Origin: an uncultured Bacteroidales bacterium
Lineage (GTDB): Bacteria; Bacteroidota; Bacteroidia; Bacteroidales; Bacteroidaceae
Direction of reading: 5' to 3'
DNA length: 64,000 nucleotides
Assembly (NCBI GenBank): GCA_902781515.1
Contig: CACZJU010000001.1
Span: 202,349 to 266,348 of the forward strand
Shown here one piece after another: positions 16,432 through 25,179 of this stretch. The notes under the pieces are model-generated. The model was not told the origin of the DNA and made no database searches. It saw only the letters and a list, made by a program, of their open reading frames with translations. The translations under genes were made by a program, and so were the position numbers. The first letter of the stretch is position 1. Each line of letters begins with the position of its first letter.

Positions 16432-16676
16432 CGTTACACGTTACACATTACAGTTTTATATTTGCGGGGTACTTATGGGAGTTGATAATGGATAATTGAA
16501 AGTAGAGTGTAAAGATTTTTTATTTATTATTATTTATTTTATAATTATAAATTATTATATATAATATTATTATAATAATATATAATTTATTATATATATA
16601 TTATAAGTCTATATATAGCTTAGTAGGGGGGTGCCAATATTTTAATTGTAACGCGTAACGCGTAACGCGGCACCCC
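16432..16676. repeat. Structured heptamer/AT-core element, copy 1
   Basis: Fills most of the 457-base gap between the MFS and proS genes. Left arm: CGTTACA, CGTTACA, CATTACA (16432-16452). Right arm: TGTAACG, CGTAACG, CGTAACG (16647-16667), an inverted copy matching at 18 of 21 positions. Between them is AGTTTTATATTTGCGGGG and a ~105-base core made almost only of A and T with nested palindromes (16513-16618). The right arm lies in the loop of a hairpin with stem GGGGTGCC / GGCACCCC (16628-16635 and 16669-16676). The second copy is at 63604-63775. Confidence 0.75.
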
Positions 16677-16680
16677 ACAC

Positions 16681-16745
16681 AGGTTAACTTATCAGGAGAG
16701 AGAGGTTAACTTAATATATAATTAAAGGTTAACTTAACCTGTGGC
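16681..16745. repeat. GGTTAACTTA direct repeats
   Basis: Three copies of AGGTTAACTTA (near 16682, 16706 and 16727) between structured element 1 and the proS terminator. The outermost parts, CAGGTTAA and TTAACCTG, are inverted with respect to each other. Confidence 0.65.
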
Positions 16746-16776
16746 CACAAGGAGTAGAACCTTGAGCCCTTAAACC

Positions 16777-16806
16777 AACAAAAGCGACCAGTGGGCCGCT
16801 TTTGTT
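16777..16806 (-). terminator. Terminator after proS (bidirectional)
   Basis: Stem AACAAAAGCG / CGCTTTTGTT, ten pairs, with a 10-nt loop. On the minus strand it is followed by a T-rich stretch. Confidence 0.75.
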
Positions 16807-16829
16807 GTTCTCATTATCTCATTTGGAGA

Positions 16830-18311
16830 TTAGTAGGAGCGAGCGATGAGGACGCGGGCAACGGAGGGTTTGCCGCTGACCATATCCACGCCGGGAGTCT
16901 GCTCGAAGCCGAAGGGCACGCAGCGGATGGTGGCCTGTGTTTCTTCCTTGATGCGAGCCTCGGTCTCGGCCGTGCCGTCCCAGTGGCAGAGGAAGAAGCC
17001 GCCGTCCTTGACGCGAGCCTTGAACTCGTCGTAGTTGTCGCACTCGAAGATGTGTGCATCGCGGTAGGTCTTGGCCTTCTGGTAGATGTTCTGCTGAATG
17101 TCGTCGAGAAGTGTGCGAACGTACTCGGCAATGCCCTCGAAGGGACGTGTCTCCTTCTCCAAGGTGTCGCGGCGCATAACCTCTACGGTACCGTTTTCGA
17201 GGTCACGGGCACCCAGTACGAGGCGTACGGGCACACCCTTCAGCTCGTAGTCGGCAAACTTGAAGCCCGGGCGACGGTTGTCGGCATTGTCGTACTTCAC
17301 GCTGATGCCCATCTTGCGGAGCTGTTCGATGACGGGAGCCACGGCAGCATCCACGGCAGCCATCTGTTCGGGCTTGCCGCCGATGGGGATGATGACCACC
17401 TGAGTGGGAGCAAGGGCTGGGGGCAGCACGAGGCCGTTGTCGTCGGAGTGAGTCATGATGAGGGCACCCATCAGGCGTGTAGAAACGCCCCACGATGTTG
17501 CCCAGGCATATTCGGCCTGATTCTCCTTGTTGAGGAACTGCACGTCGAAGGCACGACCGAAGTTCTGACCAAGGAAGTGGCTGGTGCCAGACTGCAGGGC
17601 CTTGCCGTCCTGCATCATGGCCTCGATGGTGTATGTATCGAGAGCGCCGGCAAAGCGCTCTGTCTCGCTCTTCACACCCTGAATCACGGGAACTGCCATC
17701 ACCTGCTCGGCGAAGTCGGCATACACCTTCAGCATCATCTTAGCACGATCCTCGGCCTCCTCGCGTGTGGCGTGAGCGGTGTGACCTTCCTGCCACAGGA
17801 ATTCGCTGGTGCGCAGGAACAGACGTGTACGCATCTCCCAGCGCATGACGTTGCACCACTGGTTGACAACCAATGGCAGGTCGCGATACGAATGTATCCA
17901 GTTCTTGAAGGTGTTCCAGATGATGGTCTCGGATGTGGGACGTATGATGAGTTCCTCCTCAAGCTTGGCAGCGGGGTCAACCACCACTCCGTCGTGAGTC
18001 TCGTTGGTCTTCAGACGATAGTGAGTAACAACGGCGCACTCCTTGGCGAAGCCTTCCACATGCTCGGCCTCGCGGCTGAGGAACGACTTGGGGATGAGCA
18101 GTGGGAAGTAGGCATTCTGCACGCCTGTCTCCTTGAAACGGTCGTCGAGCAGACGCTGCATCTTCTCCCAAATGGCGTAGCCGTAGGGCTTGATGACCAT
18201 GCATCCGCGCACGTCGCTCTGTTCGGCCAAGTCGGCCTTCACCACCAGTTCGTTGTACCATCTCGAGTAATCCTCGCTTCTCTTCGTAAGGAAGTCTAAT
18301 TCTTTAGCCAT
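16830..18311 (-). CDS. proS: Prolyl-tRNA synthetase, eukaryote/archaeal-like type
   Basis: Charges tRNA-Pro. With 493 residues it lacks the editing insertion of the long bacterial ProS and has the extra C-terminal zinc-type domain of the short form. Class II motifs: motif 1 around [23 protein letters not shown], motif 2 [23 protein letters not shown] followed by [24 protein letters not shown], motif 3 [14 protein letters not shown]. The C-terminus ends in ARVLIARSY; the terminal Tyr is typical of this class. Its own promoter (TATCTTTG) and terminator make it a single-gene unit. Confidence 0.95.
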   Translation of the reverse strand: MAKELDFLTKRSEDYSRWYNELVVKADLAEQSDVRGCMVIKPYGYAIWEKMQRLLDDRFKETGVQNAYFPLLIPKSFLSREAEHVEGFAKECAVVTHYRLKTNETHDGVVVDPAAKLEEELIIRPTSETIIWNTFKNWIHSYRDLPLVVNQWCNVMRWEMRTRLFLRTSEFLWQEGHTAHATREEAEDRAKMMLKVYADFAEQVMAVPVIQGVKSETERFAGALDTYTIEAMMQDGKALQSGTSHFLGQNFGRAFDVQFLNKENQAEYAWATSWGVSTRLMGALIMTHSDDNGLVLPPALAPTQVVIIPIGGKPEQMAAVDAAVAPVIEQLRKMGISVKYDNADNRRPGFKFADYELKGVPVRLVLGARDLENGTVEVMRRDTLEKETRPFEGIAEYVRTLLDDIQQNIYQKAKTYRDAHIFECDNYDEFKARVKDGGFFLCHWDGTAETEARIKEETQATIRCVPFGFEQTPGVDMVSGKPSVARVLIARSY

Positions 18312-18336
18312 ATCAATGTATTTTCAAATTTGCGTG

Positions 18337-18344
18337 CAAAGATA
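18337..18344 (-). promoter_or_regulatory. -7 box of proS
   Basis: TATCTTTG on the minus strand, 25 bases before the start codon. Confidence 0.75.
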
Positions 18345-18354
18345 CAAAAGAAAT

Positions 18355-18383
18355 AAGAATTAAGAGTTAAGAATTAAGAATTA
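18355..18383. repeat. Degenerate AATTAAG 7-mer array
   Basis: Units AATTAAG, AGTTAAG, AATTAAG, AATT between the divergent proS and OmpA-family promoters. Confidence 0.75.
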
Positions 18384-18388
18384 TTTTA

Positions 18389-18396
18389 TAACTTTG
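18389..18396 (+). promoter_or_regulatory. -7 box of the OmpA-lipoprotein operon
   Basis: TAACTTTG, 44 bases before the ATG at 18441. Confidence 0.7.
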
Positions 18397-18440
18397 CATT
18401 CGTAATTTGATTTCTTTATTAACTAAAAAACAAAAACATT

Positions 18441-19172
18441 ATGAAAAGCTTGAAGATTTGGGCCGGTGCCATGAGCCTGGCTTTGATTATTTCTGGTTGT
18501 GGCGGTATGTCAAACACCGCTAAGGGTTCACTCATCGGTACTGCTGCCGGTGGTGCTGCCGGTACTGGTATCGGTGCACTCATTGGTCACCTCGTAGGTG
18601 GTTCAAGCGGCGCTAAGAAGGGTGCCATCATCGGTGCTGCTGCAGGTGCTGCCGCTGGTGTTACCACTGGTGCTCTCATCGGTCACAAGATGGACAAGGC
18701 TGCCAAGGCTGCCAAGGCTCTGGAGAACGCCAAGGTTGAGTCTATCGAGGACTCTAACGGTCTGCCCGGTGTAAAGGTTACCTTCGACAACGGCATCCTC
18801 TTCAACGTTGGTAAGGCCGACCTGCAGGCTGCTGCTAAGACCACTCTGAAGCAGTTCGCTACAGACGTTCTGAACGCCAACACCGACATCGACGTTGCCA
18901 TCTGCGGTTTTGCCAGCAGCGACGGTAGCGACGAGACCAACCTGAAGCTGAGCCAGAACCGTTCCGACGCTGTCAAGAACTATCTGACCGGCACTTGCAA
19001 GGTTGCTACGAAGCAGATTAAGAGTTCTACAGGTTACGGTGAGAACCCCGACTATCTGGTGAAGAATGCCGATGGCACTGAGGACGTTAAGGCCAGCCGT
19101 CGTGTAGAGGTTTACCTGATTGCCAGTGACGAAATGATTAAGGCTGCCGAGGCTGAGGCTGCCAAGAAGTAA
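18441..19172 (+). CDS. OmpA-family lipoprotein with glycine zipper
   Basis: A 243-residue envelope protein. The signal peptide has lipobox IISGC with the acylated Cys at residue 20. Residues ~28-90 are a glycine zipper (repeated GAAAGAAAG and GALIGH segments), a membrane-embedding motif. Residues ~110-235 form an OmpA C-terminal peptidoglycan-binding domain with [20 protein letters not shown] and the Arg pair in [10 protein letters not shown]. It anchors the outer membrane to peptidoglycan. The stop overlaps the mtgA start by one base (TAATG), linking it to peptidoglycan synthesis. Codon use looks strongly biased (GGTGCT, CTG, AAG), suggesting high expression. Confidence 0.93.
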   Translation: MKSLKIWAGAMSLALIISGCGGMSNTAKGSLIGTAAGGAAGTGIGALIGHLVGGSSGAKKGAIIGAAAGAAAGVTTGALIGHKMDKAAKAAKALENAKVESIEDSNGLPGVKVTFDNGILFNVGKADLQAAAKTTLKQFATDVLNANTDIDVAICGFASSDGSDETNLKLSQNRSDAVKNYLTGTCKVATKQIKSSTGYGENPDYLVKNADGTEDVKASRRVEVYLIASDEMIKAAEAEAAKK

Positions 19173-19852
19173 TGCTCCTGCGCATACAGAAATTTCTCAG
19201 AGGGATTGTGCTCCTGTTCTTTGGGAGTACAATCCTTTTTGTTTTGCTCTATCGCTGGTGTCCCGTATATGTAACGCCGCTGATGGTGATTCGTTGCACG
19301 CAGCAGGTGTGGCATGGCGAGAAAATTCGTCTGCGCCACCATTGGGTGCCGATGGAGCAGATTTCACCCTCGCTGGCAGTGGCTGTGATGGCCAGTGAGG
19401 ACCAGCTTTTCCTCGAACACCACGGGTTCGACTTCAATGCCATAGGACAGGCCATCAAGGAACGCCAGAGCGGCAAACGGAAGCGCGGTGCCTCCACTAT
19501 CAGTCAGCAGGCGGCCAAGAACGTGTTCCTGTGGCCCGGCGGAGGTTGGTTTCGCAAGGGACTGGAAGTGTATTTCACGGCACTCATAGAGCTTGTGTGG
19601 GGCAAGGAACGCATCATGGAGGTCTATCTCAACTCCATAGAGATGGGCGACGGCATTTATGGTGCCGAGGCTGTGGCACAACTGCATTTCGGTTACGAGG
19701 CTAGCAGGCTCACGCGGGCAAACTGTGCCCTCATTGCTGCTACATTGCCCAATCCGCTCCGCTACAGTTCCAAGAATCCCTCGTCGTACATTCTTCGCCG
19801 CCAGACTTGGATTCTCAATCAAATGCGCTACGTTGAAAGAATGAAGGAATGA
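19172..19852 (+). CDS. mtgA: Monofunctional peptidoglycan glycosyltransferase
   Basis: Polymerises lipid II glycan strands. It has 226 residues with one N-terminal membrane helix (~8-28) and a GT51 domain. The catalytic Glu76 is in [17 protein letters not shown]; further motifs are [43 protein letters not shown] and [13 protein letters not shown]. It has no transpeptidase domain. Coupled to the OmpA-family gene upstream (TAATG) and to the DUF1460 gene downstream (ATGA overlap). Confidence 0.95.
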   Translation: MLLRIQKFLRGIVLLFFGSTILFVLLYRWCPVYVTPLMVIRCTQQVWHGEKIRLRHHWVPMEQISPSLAVAVMASEDQLFLEHHGFDFNAIGQAIKERQSGKRKRGASTISQQAAKNVFLWPGGGWFRKGLEVYFTALIELVWGKERIMEVYLNSIEMGDGIYGAEAVAQLHFGYEASRLTRANCALIAATLPNPLRYSSKNPSSYILRRQTWILNQMRYVERMKE

Positions 19853-19960
19853 GGAAGGGACGTAATATAATGAATAATGGGAAGTGGAGGAAGTGTGTAA
19901 TAATGCTTTCTCATTTTCTCATTTTCTCATTCTCTCATTCTCTTTTCGCGCAAACCGACA
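19849..19960 (+). repeat. Duplicated signal-peptide cassette, copy 1
   Basis: A 112-base segment encoding the n-region and signal peptide, repeated with the same length and frame at 20738-20849. It contains four tandem 8-mers of TTTCTCAT type at 19907-19938. Confidence 0.85.
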
Positions 19961-20733
19961 GTGCGAAGGTGGTGCACCTGCTGGAGCAGGGGAGGAGAGA
20001 GGCAACGACGCCGCTGCATCTGTGGTATGCCCGACAGCTCATAGGCACGCCGTATGTGGCACAGACGCTGGAAGTGAACAAAACGGAACAGCTGGTGGTG
20101 AACCTGCGCGAACTGGATTGCACAACTTTCGTGGAAACTGCCATCGCACTCGCCATGACGCAAGGCCAGGGGAGTACCAGATTCGAGGACTACAAACGGA
20201 ACTTGACACGCATACGCTATCGCGACGGACGGCTCGACGGCTATCCCTCGCGTAACCATTACTTTACGCAGTGGATTTCGAGCAACGAGCGACAGGGCAT
20301 AGTCCGAGAACGCAGTCTGCCTGCTGCCATCAGCACCACACAGCGGCTCGACCTGCATTACATGAGTCTGCACCCCGAATACTATCCCATGCTGCGCAAC
20401 GACAAGGATGCCCAGCAACTGATTCGTAAGTACGAGCGAGAGAGTGAGGGACGGACAGTCCGCTATATTCCTCGTGCACAGCTCAATAAAGCAAAGAATA
20501 CGACTCTCGGACTGATTGAGGACGGTGATATCCTGGCTATCGTCACCAAGAAAGACGGGCTCGACACTTCGCACATCGGTTTTGCCGTGTGGGGCAAGGA
20601 CGGGCGGCTGCATTTGCTTAATGCCAGTCAGATTCACAAGCGTGTGGTGCTGGAACCGATGACGCTCTTCGACTACATGGGCAAGCACCCCAGTCAACTC
20701 GGCATACGGGTCGTTGAAAAAATGAAAGAATGA
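19849..20733 (+). CDS. DUF1460 family NlpC/P60-like protein (putative amidase)
   Basis: A 294-residue secreted protein; DUF1460 members are described as papain-like N-acetylmuramoyl-L-alanine amidases. The probable nucleophile is Cys91 in [14 protein letters not shown]; His is in [11 protein letters not shown] and further polar residues in [12 protein letters not shown]. The signal region (~residues 14-35, ending SLFAQ) is preceded by a basic extension. The first 112 bases of this gene are nearly the same as the first 112 bases of the next gene (33 of the first 37 residues identical), although the mature proteins are unrelated. Location after mtgA supports a role in cell-wall turnover or recycling. 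Confidence 0.88.
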   Translation: MRKGRNIMNNGKWRKCVIMLSHFLIFSFSHSLFAQTDSAKVVHLLEQGRREATTPLHLWYARQLIGTPYVAQTLEVNKTEQLVVNLRELDCTTFVETAIALAMTQGQGSTRFEDYKRNLTRIRYRDGRLDGYPSRNHYFTQWISSNERQGIVRERSLPAAISTTQRLDLHYMSLHPEYYPMLRNDKDAQQLIRKYERESEGRTVRYIPRAQLNKAKNTTLGLIEDGDILAIVTKKDGLDTSHIGFAVWGKDGRLHLLNASQIHKRVVLEPMTLFDYMGKHPSQLGIRVVEKMKE

Positions 20734-20737
20734 AAAA

Positions 20738-20849
20738 ATGAGGAAGGGTAGTAAAATAATAAATAATGGAAAGTGGAGGAAGTGTGTAATAATGCTTTCT
20801 CATTTTCTCATTCTCTCATTCTCTCATTCTCTTTTCGCGCAAACCGACA
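20738..20849 (+). repeat. Duplicated signal-peptide cassette, copy 2
   Basis: Second copy of the 112-base segment; its 8-mer array is at 20796-20827. It differs from copy 1 by substitutions only, with no length change. Confidence 0.85.
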
Positions 20850-21994
20850 TCGCACCCCTCCGTTCGTTGCAGGTGACGGTGGATGGAGACCCGCTGGCAC
20901 CGCCCATTGTAGAACTGGGAGGTGGACATCATGTTAGCATCGAATTCGACGAGCTCAGTCACGACTATCACCGATACACTTACCACATCGAGCATTGCAA
21001 TGCCGACTGGACACCGACCGAGGGATTGTTCGAGAGCGATTACCTGTCGGGCTTCAACGACCTGCCCATCGAGGACTACGAGAACTCATTCAACACCACA
21101 CAGCTCTATACCCATTACCGACTCACGCTGCCCAACGAGGAAACGAGATTGCGTCTGTCGGGCAACTATCGCGTGACAATATATGAGGACGATGAGCGCG
21201 ACGAGCCGCTTCTGCAGGCGAAATTCTACGTGGTGAGTCCCTCAATGAACATCATGGCAGAGGTGTCGGGAAATACCGACATCGATTTCAATAGCCGTCA
21301 CCAGCAACTGTCGTACAGCATCAGCTATGGTGCCAACAAGGTTGTTGACCCCTTGCGCGAAATACATACCGTAGTGATGCAGAACCGCCGGGAGGATACC
21401 CGTGTGGTGGACCTCCAGCCCAACATACAACATGCCGGAGGCATAGGGTTCACACATCGCAAGGAACTCATTTTCCCTGCCGGCAACGAGTTTCATAAAT
21501 TCGAGATTCTGGATGTGGAGAAACCGGGAATCAACATCGACAACATCCGTTGGTACGAGCCATTTCACCACGCCACACTCTATGCCGACCGTCCTGCCCG
21601 CAACTATGAGTTCACGGAGGACCAGAACGGCGCTTTTGTGATGCGTAACGACGATGGCAACTACGAGACGGAAAGCGAATATCTATGGGTGCACTTCACC
21701 TTGCTGTTGCCTGAACCCACCACGGATGCAATGTACGTGTGGGGACAATGGAGCAACGGGCCGCGCGACGAGGCTTGCCGTATGACGTGGAACGCCGAGC
21801 AGCACCAATGGGAGGCTGCTGTGTATCTGAAACAGGGATACTACAATTATATGTACGTGAGGGAAGACGGAACGTCGCCCGACGGCAACTTCTATGAAAC
21901 GGAAAACGAATACATAGTACTCGTTTACCATCGTCCGCAGGGAGCCCGCTACGATAAACTCGTGGGCTACCGCATAATGAATACCAAATTTTAG
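20738..21994 (+). CDS. DUF5103 / type IX secretion system plug protein
   Basis: A 418-residue exported protein. After the signal peptide come beta-sandwich segments typical of DUF5103: LRSLQVTVDGDPLAPPIVEL, the N-terminal domain with HYRLTLPN and LRLSGNYRVTIYED, FNSRHQQLSYSI, and the C-terminal YMYVREDG and YIVLVYHRPQGARYDKLVGY. The family has been described as the plug of the T9SS outer-membrane translocon. That fits the cargo-type C-terminal motifs found elsewhere in this window. The N-terminal 37 residues are a copy of those of the preceding gene. Only 4 bases separate it from DUF1460, so it is the last gene of the operon. Confidence 0.87.
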   Translation: MRKGSKIINNGKWRKCVIMLSHFLILSFSHSLFAQTDIAPLRSLQVTVDGDPLAPPIVELGGGHHVSIEFDELSHDYHRYTYHIEHCNADWTPTEGLFESDYLSGFNDLPIEDYENSFNTTQLYTHYRLTLPNEETRLRLSGNYRVTIYEDDERDEPLLQAKFYVVSPSMNIMAEVSGNTDIDFNSRHQQLSYSISYGANKVVDPLREIHTVVMQNRREDTRVVDLQPNIQHAGGIGFTHRKELIFPAGNEFHKFEILDVEKPGINIDNIRWYEPFHHATLYADRPARNYEFTEDQNGAFVMRNDDGNYETESEYLWVHFTLLLPEPTTDAMYVWGQWSNGPRDEACRMTWNAEQHQWEAAVYLKQGYYNYMYVREDGTSPDGNFYETENEYIVLVYHRPQGARYDKLVGYRIMNTKF

Positions 21995-21995
21995 G

Positions 21996-22259
21996 TTAAA
22001 TCAGGCCTATTTCCTGCCACTGCTTTACAACGGCCTCGGCATCCTTGCGGGCGGTTGCTTCGTCAACTTCGTATTCATCGGTCAGCAGCTTTACCATGTC
22101 CTCAACCTCAAAGTCGCGGTCGAGCAGTCCTTTCCACAGCAGCGTGGCACTTTCGTTCAGACTGATGATTTTGCTGAAATCGATGTTCTTGAAACCTGTG
22201 GCAACGATGATATTCTCGCCACAAATTGTACGCAGTTGGAATCCTTCCTTTATTCTCAT
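21996..22259 (-). CDS. PqqD-family protein (RRE-type peptide-binding domain)
   Basis: An 87-residue PqqD-like winged-helix domain. In peptide-modification systems such domains bind the leader of a precursor peptide and present it to enzymes. Family pattern: KEGFQLRTICGENIIVATG, the central SKIISLNESATLLWKGLLDRDFEVEDMVKLLTDEYEVDEATARKD (shown here only as a description of residues 30-73), then a last helix with VVKQWQEIGLI. It overlaps the upstream S26-type peptidase gene by ATGA. No radical SAM enzyme or precursor gene is adjacent. Role here is inferred. Confidence 0.88.
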   Translation of the reverse strand: MRIKEGFQLRTICGENIIVATGFKNIDFSKIISLNESATLLWKGLLDRDFEVEDMVKLLTDEYEVDEATARKDAEAVVKQWQEIGLI

Positions 22260-22786
22260 ATTATAGCCTTATAAACAAATAACAAATATCTACGGATGGG
22301 CAGGAGGCGGCGCCAGATGCGAATGCGACGCTGAAGACGAGGGTCGCTGGCCAATAGCGTGCGGCGCGGACGCAGGTAGTGCGTGACAATGCCTGCAACG
22401 TCCTGTCGCTGGCACGATTCCGTTCCCTGCACGTTGCCATCGCCCATCAGAGTCACTTGATCGCCATCGATACTGATGATGCGGTGCAGTACGTAGTGTC
22501 CTGGTTCTATTTCTGCCAAAACGGCATCACCTATGTTGAGTTCGGTGGGTGGAGCTAGGATTACGCGGTCGCGCTGATGTTCGAGGAACGGGCGCATACT
22601 GTAACCCTTGACGGATATGGTAGCGGTGTGTCCTTCACGAATCATGTCACGGGCAAGACCCAGTAACACGTGGTTGGGCAGTTCACGACGAGCCTCTGTC
22701 GGCTCAACTCCGTTTCTCTTGCGGTAGTTGGCACGAACAGGCGTCATTACCCCTCGCATTATCTTTCTCGCTATCTCTTTAACCAT
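22256..22786 (-). CDS. S24/S26-family signal-peptidase-like protein
   Basis: A 176-residue protein with the S26 core: nucleophile Ser63 in SVKGYSMRPFLEH, followed by DRVILAPP, and HYVLHRIISI where His101 occupies the general-base position, as in SipW/ER-type enzymes rather than the Ser-Lys dyad of LepB. VTLMGDGNVQGTES completes the fold. The N-terminal ~45 residues are basic and not a clear membrane anchor; the C-terminus is very Arg-rich with a hydrophobic end (YLLFVYKAII). Located between the HPrK-like and PqqD-like genes, it could cut a modified peptide. Confidence 0.82.
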   Translation of the reverse strand: MVKEIARKIMRGVMTPVRANYRKRNGVEPTEARRELPNHVLLGLARDMIREGHTATISVKGYSMRPFLEHQRDRVILAPPTELNIGDAVLAEIEPGHYVLHRIISIDGDQVTLMGDGNVQGTESCQRQDVAGIVTHYLRPRRTLLASDPRLQRRIRIWRRLLPIRRYLLFVYKAII

Positions 22787-22834
22787 TCACCCTTAATCCC
22801 AATTCTTAATTCTTAATTCTTAAATTTTAATTCC
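22784..22834. repeat. Mixed 7-mer array between HPrK-like and S26 genes
   Basis: CACCCTTAA-type units followed by TTAATTC units (three copies). It fills the only gap in an otherwise start/stop-overlapping operon. Confidence 0.65.
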
Positions 22835-23710
22835 AACTGTGCTATAGCACAATAAGGCTGCTTCGGCATCGGGCAGACAGCCCAGCTCGTAGATGCTTAC
22901 ACTGCTGATGATGGCAGAAAGCGTGTCGCAGACTCCCAGATAGACGCGCTCGTCCCACTTCATGCTGCTGGCAGCAGGTAGGAGTTGTGCCAGCGATTCC
23001 ACTGGCGACATACGACGTATCTCGTTCTTTTTGCGCTGCTGAATGCGTACTATGGCTCCTACCGGGGCCTGTATGTTACGATAGCAGGGTGTTTTGCCGC
23101 TCCACGGTGTACCGTAGATGATGGGACGTCCATCGACAATGCGCACCACAGGGTTATCGTCGTTCATGAGGTCGCAGCCGGGTATGTTCTTGTACCACAG
23201 ATATGTATGGGTGCTCTTGCCCGTACCGCTGGGGGCTGTCATCAGGTAGCCGTAGCCGTCCTTGCGGATGACACTGGCATGAAGAAGCACCGTCTGCTGT
23301 TCGGCAGACGAGAAGGCGTAGGCCATCATGAGTGCATTGTTGAGGGCAAAGTTGCGGTTCGTCCATTCCTCGCGCAACAACTGTGTGGTACACTTGCGGA
23401 AAAGACGGTCGGCGGTAAGTATGCCGCAGAGCTCGCCGGCAGGGTTGCTCATCTCTATCTGATAGCCTCCGTCGGGCATGCGATAGACTCCGTAGTTGTT
23501 GCCTGAACCGTCGAACTGACCGACCTCGGTGCGTGGTCCGTCGTAGCGATAGGTGCTGTCAACGGTCATAGTGAAAAGCGGCTCGTCGTCAGACTTGCCT
23601 TCTTCCAGTACAAAGGGACGGAAAGACGGGATGAGTTCGGCTGTGGCGTCGGCATCAGCAAACTGCACGCAAAGCACATGGCCACCAACGCGGTATCGTG
23701 CTGTAGTCAT
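22820..23710 (-). CDS. HPr-kinase/PEP-carboxykinase-like P-loop protein
   Basis: A 296-residue protein with a Walker A motif TAPSGTGKSTHT (Lys165), followed by GCDLMNDDNPVVRI (metal/Walker B-like acids) and IYGTPWSGKTPCYRN. These are the hallmarks of HPrK-like kinases found beside PqqD and peptidase genes in peptide-natural-product clusters. The first ~100 residues form a separate beta-rich region. True HPr kinase is less likely: the protein lacks the usual HPrK N-terminal domain and the context differs. It overlaps the upstream secreted-protein gene by ATGA. Confidence 0.8.
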   Translation of the reverse strand: MTTARYRVGGHVLCVQFADADATAELIPSFRPFVLEEGKSDDEPLFTMTVDSTYRYDGPRTEVGQFDGSGNNYGVYRMPDGGYQIEMSNPAGELCGILTADRLFRKCTTQLLREEWTNRNFALNNALMMAYAFSSAEQQTVLLHASVIRKDGYGYLMTAPSGTGKSTHTYLWYKNIPGCDLMNDDNPVVRIVDGRPIIYGTPWSGKTPCYRNIQAPVGAIVRIQQRKKNEIRRMSPVESLAQLLPAASSMKWDERVYLGVCDTLSAIISSVSIYELGCLPDAEAALLCYSTVGIKI

Positions 23711-24174
23711 TTCTTGGGTGTGGTTTTTATGCTGTCGGAGGGCTCGGGTGATGTCTCTATGATTTCGCTATCGACCCATTCTTCAGGCTCGAAACGAAAC
23801 TCATCGACACCAAGCGGTTGTAAAGTCACAGCCTTGCGACTGCGATATGAATTGCGTATCTTCTGATACTTCTTTTCGGCCTTTACCTTATTCTTGTCGT
23901 AGAAGACTGTGCAGGTCATGTGCTCGCGCATCTGCTTCGCTACAAGATGGTTGTTGAGCTGCAGGGTGTAGAGCGAGCGGTCGGCAAGGAACCCGTTGGG
24001 CATAACGTATGCGTCAACTGCTTGCAAGTCGGTCATTACCACGGTGGAATCGGTGAATGAGCAAGCCATGCCGAACATATACACACGTTGTGGCTTGGGC
24101 TTGACAGGAGCTGCCATCAGCGTGGTAACTGTGGCTGCAATGAATATGAGGGCCAGTATGGTACGGCGCATCAT
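23707..24174 (-). CDS. Secreted protein of unknown function, coupled to rpoD
   Basis: A 155-residue product with a signal peptide ([17 protein letters not shown]). The mature part ([58 protein letters not shown]) suggests a small alpha/beta domain, and the tail is acidic and Pro/Thr-rich. I do not recognise a family. Start and stop overlap the flanking genes by four bases each, so it is translated together with rpoD and the HPrK-like protein. Confidence 0.75.
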   Translation of the reverse strand: MMRRTILALIFIAATVTTLMAAPVKPKPQRVYMFGMACSFTDSTVVMTDLQAVDAYVMPNGFLADRSLYTLQLNNHLVAKQMREHMTCTVFYDKNKVKAEKKYQKIRNSYRSRKAVTLQPLGVDEFRFEPEEWVDSEIIETSPEPSDSIKTTPKK

Positions 24175-25031
24175 CCGAGGTATGATTTCAGAAGTTTATT
24201 CTTTGAGTTCTGACGCAGACGGCGTATGGCCTTTTCCTTGATTTGGCGCACACGTTCGCGAGTGAGATTGAATTCGTCGCCAATCTCCTCAAGCGTCATT
24301 TCCTGACGACCGATGCCGAAGAACATCTGTATGATGGCTTTCTCGCGCTCGGTAAGTGTGTCGAGGGCGCGGTCTATCTCACGCGCCAGACTCTCGTTCA
24401 CCAATGTGCGGTCTGCCATGGGACTGTCATCGTTCACAAGCACGTCAAGCAGCGAGTTGTCCTCACCTTCCACGAAGGGGGCGTCAACGGAAATGTGACG
24501 ACCGCTGACCTTCAGTGTGTCGCTGATTTTGTCAACGGGGATGTCCAGTTCCTCTGCCAGTTCATCGGGACTGGGACGGCGTTCGTTCTCCTGCTCGAAC
24601 TTGCTGTAGGCCTTGCTGATTTTATTCAGTGAACCCACCTGATTCAGGGGTAAACGCACGATACGGCTCTGTTCGGCCAGAGCCTGCAGAATGCTTTGAC
24701 GAATCCACCAAACAGCATACGAAATGAATTTGAAACCGCGTGTCTCGTCGAACTTCTCTGCGGCCTTGATAAGACCCAAGTTGCCTTCGTTGATAAGGTC
24801 GGGGAGCGAAAGACCTTGGTTCTGGTATTGCTTGGCTACGCTGACTACGAAGCGCAGATTGGCCTTCGTGAGCTTCTCCAAAGCGGCACGGTCGCCCTTG
24901 CGGATGCGCTGGGCCAGTTCCACCTCTTCTTCCACAACGATTAGGTCCTCGCGACCAATCTCCTGCAGGTATTTATCAAGCGACGCGCTTTCGCGATTCG
25001 TAATACTTTTGGTGATTTTTAATTGCTTCAT
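24171..25031 (-). CDS. rpoD: Primary RNA polymerase sigma factor
   Basis: Housekeeping sigma-70 (286 residues; Bacteroidota versions are short and lack region 1.1). Region 1.2 begins at [13 protein letters not shown], region 2 contains [38 protein letters not shown] (residues ~67-105), region 2.4 [23 protein letters not shown], region 3 in the middle, and region 4 ends in [22 protein letters not shown]. The ATG at 25031 is chosen because it gives the usual N-terminus [10 protein letters not shown]; the extension to 25151 overlaps the degQ terminator. Downstream genes form a coupled operon with it. Confidence 0.96.
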   Translation of the reverse strand: MKQLKITKSITNRESASLDKYLQEIGREDLIVVEEEVELAQRIRKGDRAALEKLTKANLRFVVSVAKQYQNQGLSLPDLINEGNLGLIKAAEKFDETRGFKFISYAVWWIRQSILQALAEQSRIVRLPLNQVGSLNKISKAYSKFEQENERRPSPDELAEELDIPVDKISDTLKVSGRHISVDAPFVEGEDNSLLDVLVNDDSPMADRTLVNESLAREIDRALDTLTEREKAIIQMFFGIGRQEMTLEEIGDEFNLTRERVRQIKEKAIRRLRQNSKNKLLKSYLG

Positions 25032-25097
25032 ACGGGTATGTGCATAATAAACGCCGCGAAAGTACAACTTTTTCACGACAATTCCAAACTTTTCTTC

Positions 25098-25139
25098 AAA
25101 AAAGTTAGGCCCGAAGCAACTGACTGCTCCCGGCCCAAC
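25098..25139 (-). terminator. Terminator after degQ
   Basis: On the minus strand GTTGGGCC pairs with GGCCTAAC around an inner GGAGCA/TTGCTTC stem, followed by six T. It separates degQ from rpoD. Confidence 0.8.
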
Positions 25140-25179
25140 CATCCATGCCAATAAAATATTCTCTAAAAATAGCGAGAAA

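Noticed and set aside
16513-16618. Possible replication origin in the AT-rich core
   Set aside because: No DnaA-box cluster and no dnaA or other origin-type genes nearby; the AT core is better explained as part of the repeated element also found at 63.6 kb.
16432-16676. Insertion sequence or MITE ends
   Set aside because: No transposase, and no target-site duplication could be recognised; the arms are internally repetitive and differ between the two copies, unlike terminal inverted repeats of one IS family.
16741-16775. tRNA-like fragment near the proS terminator
   Set aside because: The palindrome GTGGCCAC and flanking bases do not form a cloverleaf; no tRNA gene was found in the window.
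16791-18299. A 502-residue open frame on the plus strand opposite proS
   Set aside because: It is antisense to a clear prolyl-tRNA synthetase, starts in the terminator region and has a His/Gly/Val-rich composition typical of a shadow of GC-biased codons.
21996-23710. Complete RiPP biosynthetic cluster
   Set aside because: No precursor peptide, radical SAM enzyme, cyclase or exporter is present between 21 and 25 kb, so only the HPrK-like/S26/PqqD trio is reported.
25032-25151. N-terminal extension of RpoD
   Set aside because: It would overlap the degQ terminator, and the ATG at 25031 gives the standard Bacteroidota sigma start.
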